Origin: Rosellinia necatrix
Taxonomy: Eukaryota; Ascomycota; Sordariomycetes; Xylariales; Xylariaceae
Direction of reading: 5' to 3'
Assembly (NCBI GenBank): GCA_021209875.1
Contig: JAGYVD010000003.1
Span: 5,394,001-5,458,000, forward strand
DNA length: 64,000 nt
A program made the position numbers and the translations under genes. Positions 46,501 through 56,566 of this stretch are shown piece by piece. Under the pieces are notes generated by a model. It worked only from the letters and a program-made list of their open reading frames with translations, had not been told where the DNA came from and searched no databases. The stretch's first letter is position 1, and every line of letters begins with the position of its first letter.

Positions 46501-48961
46501 CTTGCGTGATTTTCCTCATGGTCTCAACAGCATGGATGGGCCCTACATTATTATACTGTGACTGCAACGCGGTCAGAGCATTTGTAGAGTGGCCTGCATG
46601 GGATTCATGGGGAGCGTCGACCGAATTGACGGATGAAGTCGTCGGGTCGGCACATGTATCGTTTATTATCGCTGTTACTGTCAAGGCTGCGGCCGGGTGC
46701 TCCATTTTGTCTTGGCTGTTTAGCGTCGATGGGAGGTCGAGATTCATGGGTGTGGGCTTGGCTTGAATCTTCTCGCTTGTTTCTGATCCCTCAATATCTG
46801 CGCCACTACCAGCTGTCGCTAAATGTTGCGGGCGTGCTGTGAGCAAATCGTTAGCGGTGGATTGTTCATTCCCCACCGATGCATTCTCTTTCAACTTCTT
46901 CAGCTCCTTCTTTCCGAACAGTAGGCCGAGAAGGCCAGCGGATTCCTCAATGTCCTCGTCGGAATCTTCACCCTCGCTAGCGCTGTCGTCCCCTTCTGCG
47001 CTGTCCATATCATCATCACTCGATGTTATGTCATCATCCATGTCCACAGACTCATCACTTGTCTCTGAACGATCATCAACTCGCATCTCGTCCGCTTCAA
47101 CTCCAGCGCCTGGAAGGTTAGGTATGTTTGCGTATTTTAGCCGAAGTTCATCCTGTGTTAGACCTTCGTCGGATATAGTTGATTTGATGTCTTCATCATC
47201 GTCAGTCGAAGACATGTTGCCGTCGTCATTAATCGGCCCAAGTTCCGAGCGAATTTCTTCGTCAGAATCTACATCCATTTGGTCACCACTGTCTTCATCC
47301 TCGGAGTCGTCGAGAATCTGATCCTCGGAGTCGTCGTCTTCGTCCGACAACACCTCAGAGTCAACACGAGCCTGCCGGGCTTGAAGCTTAAGCTCAGACA
47401 TGCTCACCGCTTCATTCAAAGCAGCCTTTACTCGCCTCTGTTCTGCTGCTTCCCACTCCTCCAATCGACGACGATTGATCTCAACTTTCACATTGTCCCA
47501 AGTGCCAATCAGAGCCCTGATGACGGTTTTGTAGCGCGCGATGCATTCCGTTCGGGCTTCGGCTTCAATCTCGTCCGCCGTCTTCGGCTGACGGCGCAGC
47601 CACTCATCCCGGCAGGCCTCTGCGACCCTTTTTGCTGTGGTTTTATGTCGTTGGTGCTCCATCACCATCAACTTCCGGAAATTTGCCATCTGCTTCGCAA
47701 GATGATCCATGTGTGCCCATTGCCGAGGCGGCTCCTCCACAGGATCAGGCGCAAAAAGTACTGATCGTCCCTCACTGAGCAGCCCGCCAGGTTCAACCTC
47801 CTTCTCAACTCGTAAGATAATCCGGGCATCTTTCTCAGCCATCTCTTGTGTATATAGTGGTCCATCGTCTGCAATATCCAGCCAACCACCCTCGCGGACG
47901 TCAAGCGTTGGCGCCAGCGCTGCATACTCCTCGAACGTGGATGAAAATTTGGGCCGTGGGATAGTCTGGCCTGGCAGGACGTTCACCTGAGCAGGGTGAA
48001 CAAGAGGAATAGTCGGGGCCTTGACCCGCAGTCGGATTCTAGAAAGGTGAGATGATGAGTTTGGACTTTCTTGAAGCTCGGAGCGCTGCGTAGGGGTCTC
48101 GATGCTGTCTCTCCGTATTCTTGAGCTATGTCGCGTGGGGAACCGCCTTGGGGATGCTGTGAGAGCATGCGTAGGCGTTGGGGCGGGTCTCGTTTTTGGA
48201 GATGATCTTGAGGCGCTACCCAGCGATTTCTTCGAGCTCGACTTGGCTGTAGGGGGAAGTGGCTGGGTGGAGGAAGGTCGCGGCGTAGACACGCTTTTCG
48301 GTGTGCCATTTCCCCGTGAAATGGTTGCGCGCCGATTTTTCTCCTGGGGCGAGTTCTGTGTTCCATTGAGGCTGCCCCTCGTCATCCGCTTTGCACCCCG
48401 GGGCTGTAGGTCGAGAGGGAGCGCGTTTGTTCGGCCCGATCTCCGTTTCCCATCTTCCAGAAAGGTCGTGGGGCCCTCGGCCTCTATCTTCTTCCACGGG
48501 GGTGACTCAACCTTGGGTCGGCGAATGGGCTTCTGAGGTGTTGTGTCGCGCACACAGCGTCGTTTGGATGGTCGCTCTTGATTGTCGGCGCTGTGGGAGT
48601 CGTGGGCATCGTTGTCGCTGCTGCTATTGTCCCCATTGCCGTTGCCGTTGCCGTTGCCATTGCAGTCTCGCTCGGAGAGGGGTATGCCGTTCTTAGAGTC
48701 ATCGTTGCCATTTGGCTCAGAGTTTGCAAGGAGGTCGCCATCATTTGCACGATCTTCCGGGGTCGTATGTAGTGAGGTAAGGGGCGATTCGGTGTCGCTA
48801 TCGATGGCTACGGCGGTGTGGTTGAGGTCGTGTGTTGATTCCGGTGTCGGTCCATCCGCTGGGCCGTGTGTTAGTGCATGTGTTGGGCCGTGTGCTGGGT
48901 TATGTGCTGGATCGTCGGGTGTTGGTGCAGCAGCAGGCTGAGGCGACGCGGTGCTCGTCAT
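43587..48961 (-). CDS. SWR1: Swr1-type SNF2 ATPase (SWR1 chromatin remodeler), two apparent frameshifts
   Basis: Catalytic ATPase of the SWR1 complex, which exchanges H2A for H2A.Z in nucleosomes. About 1790 residues, no intron. Order: Ser/Pro-rich N-terminus; conserved [20 protein letters not shown] (about 155-175); HSA domain ([18 protein letters not shown], about 415, followed by basic helices); long acidic Asp/Glu/Ser region; SNF2 N-lobe with [20 protein letters not shown] (Walker A, about 930) and ILDEAHNIK (about 1037); INO80/SWR1-type insertion after [12 protein letters not shown]; and C-lobe with [15 protein letters not shown] and [18 protein letters not shown]. The sequence as given breaks twice: one extra base in a run of seven T at 45824-45830 and one in a run of seven C at 45678-45684 (plus strand). 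The 140 nt between them encode the conserved [20 protein letters not shown] in the third frame. No intron explains this, so homopolymer error is likeliest. Start chosen at the ATG at 48961; the frame extends to 49075. Confidence 0.93.
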
Positions 48962-49772
48962 AGCTGTCCAGGGTGTCTCGAGTGAAGAGGGCGCGGAGAT
49001 CTCAGCGAAATAGGCATTTGCGGGGGCGAAAATTACGTCTACAGATGGAGAATCAATAGGGAATTTAAATATCAAATTCTAGCCATTGCTGGCCCTCTAT
49101 GTTGATGGTTATGATGGAATTTGCTCAGAAAACGCCGTTTCCCGTAGAATGATGATGATTCGAAAAATTTCGAACTGGACCTCCGCCTCGCCGCGTGCAC
49201 TTAGTTGGAGTTCTAGAACTACCTGTTAGGTACCTACCTCTACATACTACCTAAATGCAACAGGCGTCACCGCCTATCAACATTTGACGCTGCTGGCCCA
49301 AATACTACCTAGTGGAACCAGGCTTGCTTTAGCCAAGTTGGTACCCAATGAAGTACATCGCAAATAGGAATGCACATGATAAGATGCTACCTAGGTAGCT
49401 ACGCTAGGTGGGCATGGCCCGTGCACACTCCTCTCTCAACCCCCATATCTTACCTGCTAGGTGCTTGGGCCGCGCTACTTACATAAATACATACTTACCT
49501 AGGTAGACATTGGAGCGTGCCCCATACTTTTAACCACATTCTGACCAATCATTACTATCCTATCCCCGTGGAGCCTTGCCTACGTCCGCAGCGCCAGTCA
49601 ATTGTCAATTCAATTCGCTCGAGTCTGTGCCAGACTCCAATCGCCGTATTACTTTGGCATCACCATTTACAGAGGGCATCGCGGACTTGAACCCCCACGG
49701 TATGTTTCAATTGGCATCATGATGTCACCCAAACAAAGTCTATTCAGAAGCTAATGCCTTCCCTTGCGTTAG
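48962..49772. other. Divergent promoter SWR1 / NDUFB8 with 5' UTR intron
   Basis: Shared upstream region containing several ACCTAGGT motifs (about 49227-49252, 49388-49408 and 49496-49506). A GTATGT donor at 49700 and a GTTAG acceptor ending at 49772, immediately before the NDUFB8 ATG, suggest a 73-nt intron in its 5' UTR. No other gene is supported. Confidence 0.5.
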
Positions 49773-50386
49773 ATGCTCTACCAACGAGTTGCCAGGGCCT
49801 CGGCCCTACGTGCGGCTTCCATGGCGGCATCGCGACGACTGCCCGTTTGCCAGCAGCGAACCTTCCTACCGGACTCTTTGAATAGCAAGAAGATACTCGA
49901 CGAGAAATTTCCCGATATCCCCACCCTTAGCGATGCCGAAGACCCGAACATGAACGGTGGCTTCATCAACCCCCCGCGTGTTAAGCGACAGTTCCGTGAT
50001 CCTCATGGAGACTGGTGGGACAAACAGGAGCGCAGGAACTTCGGCGAGCCTGTTCACGAGGACCATGATATACTTGGAATTTTTAGCCCACACGAATACA
50101 CTTGGGTAAGCTCCAAAATGGCATTTGCGCAACTCGGGGCTTTCATTGCGACTACCCTCGGAGTATGCTGGGTTGTTAGCCAGCTATACCCAGATAAGCC
50201 ATCTTTCCCTCGGGAATTTGACGGTGGTCTAGAACGGGAACTCGGCGGTGCTGGCGCAGTTAGAGTCAGTTGTATTCCTGTCCACCCGAACGGGTTCGTT
50301 TTGATATGCCCAGACTGACGGTGTATCCACAGGCAAGAGCCCCCGAAGACCCAGAGCCGTTCCAGTCGGAGGATACAGAGGAATGA
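49773..50386 (+). CDS. NADH:ubiquinone oxidoreductase ASHI subunit (NDUFB8-like)
   Basis: Two exons, 49773-50264 and 50333-50386, with a phase-0 intron (GTCAGT to CACAG); the protein is 181 residues. It is an accessory subunit of mitochondrial complex I membrane arm. The N-terminus is a typical mitochondrial presequence (Arg/Ala/Ser-rich, MLYQRVARASALRAASMAAS, with QQRTF following). The conserved block MNGGFINPPRVKRQFRDPHG, DWWDKQERRNFGEPVHEDHD, ILGIFSPHEYTW is diagnostic. One membrane helix (AFAQLGAFIATTLGVCWVVS, about residues 116-135) is followed by PDKPSFPREFDGGLERELGG. The short second exon adds the acidic tail ARAPEDPEPFQSEDTEE; without the intron the frame would read into an unrelated tail. 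Transcription is divergent from SWR1. Confidence 0.9.
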
Positions 50387-51845
50387 GACTATCTGTACAA
50401 ATATTAGAGCGAGCATCAATGACACGGGCATACTGAATGGTAGGGGTGACCATCATTTGCTCACTAGGATATTGAATAGAACCCCCTGTATGGCTTCGGA
50501 ATATACCACGTCTCTTTTGTTCAAACGAATTGAAAACCATCCTACCTACGTCCCTGTTACTCAATTAACCCCTGTCACTTTAGCCGACACCATCATCCTC
50601 AACAAGTCTGAAGTTCATCATATCGCAAGTTCATTTTCCCCTCATTCCCATTTCACACGGCAGCCAATGAAATGAAAAGGGTCATCTCTACTTATACGAA
50701 TACGGCTTTATCACCCGGAATTCCTGTTTTACATACTTGTTTCTTCGCCCGCAGGCAGGCTACTAATCTACAGATGTGTTGCGCGCACCCTTTGGCCACG
50801 CCAACCTTCCCACAACACGAGGTCGCAAACATTTGCCCATTGACCTAGGTAGGCATAGCTTACAGTACGCAAAGCAGCAATCTTTCTCACATATAAGGAA
50901 GCAACAGTAGAAGCATTTCCATCCTCCCTGCCTCGTTAGTGTAATGAAGACTACCGACAATCCTTTTCAACTACGATCCATATTATGAGCTAGTGTATCC
51001 TGCAGTCAGTCCTGTTTACAACTCGCCCGTTGAATTTAAATGCTTTCACTTCGGCGATGCCCGCCTCCCCTGGTTTCTCTTGTGTACCAACTTTTACCAG
51101 CTACCTATCTACCTCTCTTTCTCCTTTGCGCTCCGCAATCGAGTAAGTACGGTCCGTCAGATCCTAGGTAGAATACCTAAGTAGGTCAGGCAGGCATCTA
51201 AAATACGGCGGGCCAACTGTATCTCGGGTAGGTATGCACCGAAACATTACGTGCCTGTACAACATCCATGACTAAGGATTTACATATTTAGAACCTAAGG
51301 CACACTGCCCAAGTAGTAAGTGCCAAATCTTAAAGGCTCGCACCGCATATTGAAGTAGTGGCCAGGTCGAGGAAGCAGCGGTGCTGGGTGGTTGCGGTTA
51401 TGGGCGACTTCCAGTCCAGGCCACTCTGGCTCGATACTTCCTCCACACCCTCCTTCACTTTCTTTGCCTATGCGCTGGCTGGTGACCTACTTCCTCTTGC
51501 CTGTGTCGGAGCATGCCCGTCAATGATCGTCTGTCTACCTTGTGATCTCCCATTGTCAAATACAGGCAGGCAGGCTACCCTACCCGGAAGAACAGAGAAT
51601 CCTCTTCCTCCGTCTGTCTCGCTTCTCCTTCACCCCAAGCCCCCTACATCCAGTATTGACTCACCTGCCGACGCATTTCGGTTGACAATACCTCGGCCGT
51701 AGAGAATACTCTCTGCCAGGTGTTACTTTGCTTGCCATTCCACGCCCTTTGCTTGTTATGTCATTCCGTTGACAATTGTTCCCACGCTGCTTTGTCTTCT
51801 TGGCTGAAATACTTAATTGACTTCATCTATCAACCTCCCGTAAAA
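50387..51845. other. Intergenic region
   Basis: About 1.5 kb with no supported gene. ACCTAGGT/AGGTAGG motifs appear at about 50843-50856 and 51165-51240. CT-rich sequence precedes the next gene. Frames at 51358-51702 and 50993-51184 have no features. Confidence 0.5.
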
Positions 51846-54009
51846 ATGCGGTTCGAAGAATGGGATGTGCTACTATTCCCCAAGGACTCCAAGGTCCCAA
51901 TCAAGGAATTCAAGACGAACTGTCACGTTGTCCACGACACAGGTGTGTTGTAATCCGCCCCTCTACCTGCACCGCCGTCCCGCGGCGGCTGCAGCAATAA
52001 AACGTAAAGCAGAGTCAAGGAGCTGGCTGACACACCGACCCCTGCAGAGTTTGCCTACACTCATGGCTCCTTCGGTTTGCCTACTATGACTTGTTTTATG
52101 CCCGGCCTTCCGCCCGGGACGCCTTTCAACATATCCCTTCATTCATGGAAAACACCAGACGTCAGTCAATTCACTCGAAATTACAGCAAACACCCTGAGT
52201 TGGTTAAGCTCGAGGCGCGGGTCTTAATTGATGGGCGTCTAGTCACGTAAGTTTCTCCAGTGTACTGTTAATATGGTGTCTAAGTGGTGTAGCCTGACTC
52301 TATATCCCTGTAGGACATCATCTTTCAACCGTACCGGCCCGTGGCCTCAGCTCATCAATCATAGCTCCGGTAAGAACACCCAGCGCAGTCATAGCAATTA
52401 TATGTATGATCTGTATGATCTAACTAGCCTTCTAGATTTCACGAAAAACGGAGACCTTGAGGTTCTTAAATTTCCCCAGTTCCGTAGCGAACTACTTCGA
52501 CAGAGCTACTGGAGCCCGGCAGATGAGCTTGGGCGTATCAAGATTGTCATTAGTGAAGGTTTCCCTCGAGATTCTCTCACCGTGCCGGTTGAACGTGTCA
52601 AGAACGTGATAGCGTTCTCTTTTCAACACGCGCCGCTTGGTAAGCCTCTGGCTTTCCCTGCCTGTTTAATTATGTAGAACCCTTTAAACTAATATTACCA
52701 CTTCATAGACATCCTTGAAAGCTCCGGTATTGCCTGGCCGAATCCTGCCATGTGGCGCCGTGGCCCTTTTAACCCAACCATGCCTGTTCCGTCCCAGCAA
52801 CATGAAGATGGGCCGGAAGCCCACCTCCACTCTCCACGCCGGCGGTCAAGTTTTGCGAAAAGCACACCGGGGTCCTCTACATTCAACGCAGCAAGTGCGA
52901 ATGCGTCCCAGATAAACGCCGACAACTTTATCGGGAATATGGCCAATCCCCAAAGCCTTCCACAACGCGGTATAAACGGGCCCCAACTCGGGTACGTAGA
53001 TCCTTTCAACCCGAACAAGGTTGATATTTCTTCTTGCTTTGAATGGCCAGGGATTACATTTGGGTTCACTGGAAACCCTCAGGCTGTTGATACAGGAAAG
53101 GGAAAATCCACAAATCGTAGGGCCAACACCCATAGCAAAGTATCGGCGTCGGATATTAGCATGCCAGACTATAGCTCTTCTAATTCAGCTGGTGCCCAGC
53201 TAATGACTGACTTCCAACCGATGGGTTTCGTTACAAGCCTTGATGAACCTGATACCTCCCAACTGGCACCAAAGGTGCCGGTAAACAGCCCGACGACTTT
53301 AGTTGACCCGAGATTTGTTGATGATCTCGGTATCGATATCAACAAAATGGGGACGCCGGGGAGTAAGTTCGTGCTTCTCACTACTACCAAACCGCGTACG
53401 GCCGTCTACAGATTGTACTAACACCTCTTAGCCACCCCGCCTACTGCTGATTTCTTTACCGCCAACGCTGCCAATTTCTCAGTGGAACTAGCTACGTCTC
53501 TCACCCATTCGCTGCTTAACCAGCCGCATCCACTTCCGGCTCAGGGATCAAATACTGCCATTCCGGCTCACGAGATCAAGTCGCGAAAAGAAAACCGACT
53601 AAACAACGAGATTGCTATCGAAGGTACCCCAACTATAGATCATATTGACATGCGTAAGGTGCCGCAGTCAGTTTACGGCCAGCTAGGTAAAACAAGCCGC
53701 GACACAAGTTGTACTAGCAACTCTCCACCCAGCCAAAGCAGCTTCTCTGGGGTTTTTTCTCGCCGATCCTTTTCAGGGCCCGAGTTCGGAAATGATTTAA
53801 CAAACTCAGGTATTCTATTTACACATGGAACTATCGAGCCGCATCCGGCAACTGAAAGCCGCATTACAAGCGGTTCCGACAAGGGTATCAAACGTACTCG
53901 CCAATTTACTCCGGCCAGTGCCAAAGCAATTGATGACGAAGACGAGCCTCGACGCACCAGCTCCAGAGGCCAAAACGGGCTTGGGAATCAGGTTGTGGAG
54001 CCGAACTAA
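51846..54009 (+). CDS. Conserved fungal protein of unknown function
   Basis: Six exons: 51846-51942, 52048-52246, 52314-52369, 52436-52639, 52709-53362 and 53432-54009. Phases agree at all five GT-AG introns; the protein is 595 residues. The last intron has a textbook TACTAAC branch site. The N-terminal third is a conserved ascomycete module: MRFEEWDVLLFPKDSKVPIK, TMTCFMPGLPPGTPFNISLH, FPQFRSELLRQSYWSPADEL, GRIKIVISEGFPRDSLTVPV, ERVKNVIAFSFQHAPL and ESSGIAWPNPAMWRRGPF. I know this block from many filamentous fungi but no function is assigned. The rest is low-complexity, Ser/Pro/Asn-rich and probably disordered, with a basic patch before the end (DKGIKRTRQFTPASAKAI), which could suggest a nuclear or regulatory role (weak inference). 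There is no signal peptide or membrane helix. Confidence 0.8.
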
Positions 54010-55481
54010 TGCATGTACACGAGTATGCCATCCGTTCCTAGTTTAAAAGGGCCGGGCAGGCTCAATTTTGGAAGGATCATTGAATATCCCATCGTCTTGG
54101 ACGCACTATGAGCAACGCATTCAGTAGCGCTATCTAGATTTTGGCAGCAGTACCGCACTGAGATGAGATACTGCTGATGCATATACTTTCGTACCACACC
54201 GTTAGAGCCAGAGCCCCATCAAATTTTCATAGCCCCACGAGTCGGTACTGTGTGGAGAATACTTCCATGGTCGGACCGGTGTTTATCCCTCGGGGTTGGC
54301 GTCCGATTATGACAGAAGGCGTTTACTGGCATTGTGTAGAATAGCCTTCGATCAGACCCGCGTTGACGATTTATGCATCAGTACAAGTCTTGTATTGTCC
54401 CTAGCCTTATGTGTTCTTGCCCGCGATCACTAAATCAGCTCCGATCCTCAATCCGTCTTGCTCGTGTATAATAGGTACCAGGCGTGAGTTAATGGCAATA
54501 AGCTTTGACGCCATCTGCACCGTCTCCCAGGACAGGGAGATGCAGCGGCTAGTTTGATTGTCGGGAGCAAACACGATCAGGGATTGGGTGGTATTTAGTA
54601 TTTGTGGGCTTTTACGAACTAAGGGGCTGATTGGACAATTCCTGTGCACTCTACCAGATTTGGCAATGCCCACGACGGGTACCTTCACCATCGGTCATCA
54701 TTCATCACTTCGACAATATCCTTATCATTATTAACACCATGTTTTATACCTCTGCTTTAATTAACGACAACAGGTTGCCTCATCATCTTGAATTTGTATT
54801 CGGGCAGCGATATTCAGAAATTGGATCAATAATTCTAGAGGATGGCTCAATGCCCACGGCTTTAGTTAAGACGCGCATCTCTTCAGGTTGTCCAGGGTAA
54901 TTCATTCCACTCACAAATAACATTAATAACGACTAGTTAACTATTAATATTCTAGGACCGTTTTGGTATCATTTTTTTTTTTTTTTTAAACTACATTAGC
55001 CAAAGCATACTGTGTTCTTCGTCGTCATCCCGCGTCGTCATTCCGCGTCGTCGCATCTTGCGCGTACCCGCCAGCCTCATGGTATGATCGCCATAGTCTG
55101 CGACATTCAATGCAAACCGCAGTTCGCCACGTCCACACTTGCGGCTGAGCGGACCGAATTGGTGCATAGGCAGAAATAAAATCAGCTACCTGTCTCCTCT
55201 AATGGTATATATATATATCTAGCTTCTAGAACGTTAGTAAAGTGTCCTAGCTTCAAACAGCACACTTCAAACAATCCCACGACATTTCCTCTTCATACAA
55301 ATATATACATACACTTGCTTCTTGGGTAGATCCCGTTTCCTCATCAAACCCACTGGTTCTGCGAACCTCGGTCATCACTTTGCATCGCTGTTTATTTGCT
55401 CTTGCACAAATCCCCGCCAGTCGGCCTTCTCCTATCCCACATTCATAACTTCGTTGTACCATATTCGCATCACCAGTAAAT
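54010..55481. other. Intergenic region
   Basis: About 1.5 kb without a supported gene. There is a T homopolymer at about 54971-54987, a GTCGTCATCCCGC tandem near 55020-55050 and a TA run at about 55206-55217. The last 300 bases form the promoter and leader of the secreted Asn-rich protein. Confidence 0.5.
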
Positions 55482-55946
55482 ATGCAAACCAAGGCTATCT
55501 TCCTCGCCCTCTTCGCGGCCGCCGCCGTGTCTGCAGCGAACACTCACAGGCCACGACAGAACCAGAACCAGAACGGTAACAACAACAATAACAACAACGA
55601 CAATACCAACAACAACAATGACAACAACAACAACAATGAAAACAACAACGCGGCAGCGGCCGACTTCGGTCAGTGCACGCCGACGATGGACTTCCAGTTC
55701 GGGCGCGCGGGGCGCGCGGCGGACGAGGGCACGTTCCTGCCGACGGACTCGCTGGTCGCCGAGGGCCAGCAGGACGCGCTCAACCCGAGCATCATCATGA
55801 ACCGCATCTGCGACCAGCTGACCAACGTCTGCGACGCCAACGACGCCGCCGTCGCCGCCTGTGAGGCCGCGCAGGCCTCCACCGAGGCCCTCGGCACCAA
55901 GGACGCGTCGACCGCCGCCGCGTTCAACTCCGCCTTGGGTTTCTAA
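55482..55946 (+). CDS. Small secreted Asn-rich protein
   Basis: Single exon of 154 residues. The N-terminus is a clear signal peptide (MQTKAIFLALFAAAAVSA, cleavage near residue 18-19). It is followed by a 40-residue low-complexity spacer of Gln, Asn and Asp, then a compact C-terminal domain with FGQCTPTMDFQFGRAGRAAD, ADEGTFLPTDSL and PSIIMNRICDQLTNVCDAND, plus an Ala-rich end. The domain has four cysteines (CTPT, ICDQ, VCDA, ACEA), suggesting two disulfides. Similar secreted fungal proteins with a conserved CxPTMDFxxGRxGR core exist, but I know no function. Candidate cell-wall or effector-type protein (inference). Third codon positions are strongly GC-biased in the C-terminal part. Confidence 0.75.
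   Translation: MQTKAIFLALFAAAAVSAANTHRPRQNQNQNGNNNNNNNDNTNNNNDNNNNNENNNAAAADFGQCTPTMDFQFGRAGRAADEGTFLPTDSLVAEGQQDALNPSIIMNRICDQLTNVCDANDAAVAACEAAQASTEALGTKDASTAAAFNSALGF
55576..55656 (+). repeat. AAC/AAT trinucleotide repeat encoding poly-Asn
   Basis: Imperfect AAC/AAT/GAC trinucleotide run inside the secreted-protein gene, encoding mostly Asn with a few Asp and Glu. Length is a multiple of three, so the frame is kept; copy number is likely to vary between strains. Confidence 0.85.
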
Positions 55947-56566
55947 GGTGGGAGGTTCTATGGGAGGGGAGGGGGGTCCATGGATGGTGGATGACGCTAT
56001 GTTTTGGTTTCGTTGATGATGGGTCGTCTAGGACTTGGTGTCGGTCGTGGGGAAAAGGGGGAAGAGGGGGGTTCGGGAGGTGGGGGTGGGGTTGGGGGGG
56101 CTTGTCCGTACATACCTTTGTTTGGATTGGGACTCAGCCCCGGTGAGATAGTTCGGACGAGATGAGACGGGATGAGATGATATTGACTTTACACTCGCTT
56201 ATGACTTGATTGAGCTCTTCGTTGGGTTTCTGGTGATAATTCCGTCGTTGTGACCATGTGATCTAATATCGATCGAGTGACATAAACTGACACCCATTTC
56301 CTCGTGTTTGCTATAGTATTAGCTTTAGTTAGATGCCTAGTAAGAATGCAAACATGAAGGGATATAATGTAGGGTGAGATATGTTGGTGCCTCCTCATCG
56401 GTTCATCCAGGCTATTTCATGATGCAAAGGGCTTACAAGTCCGCTAATGTTCTATATCCCGGTTGATATGTTATTGACTCAGCCCCTTACATGACGCATT
56501 TCCATATAGTGATACTCAATATTAGTAGAGTAAGGCAGTCGCATCGTGCGCATTAATTTATCATCC
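55947..56566. other. Convergent intergenic region
   Basis: 3' flanks of the secreted-protein gene and of the HET gene. It is G-rich just after the stop (about 55950-56105), then AT-rich. No gene is supported. Confidence 0.5.

Noticed and set aside
49620..49700. tRNA-like segment (GGACTTGAACCCCCAC)
   Set aside because: No acceptor stem, anticodon arm or A/B box arrangement could be built around it.
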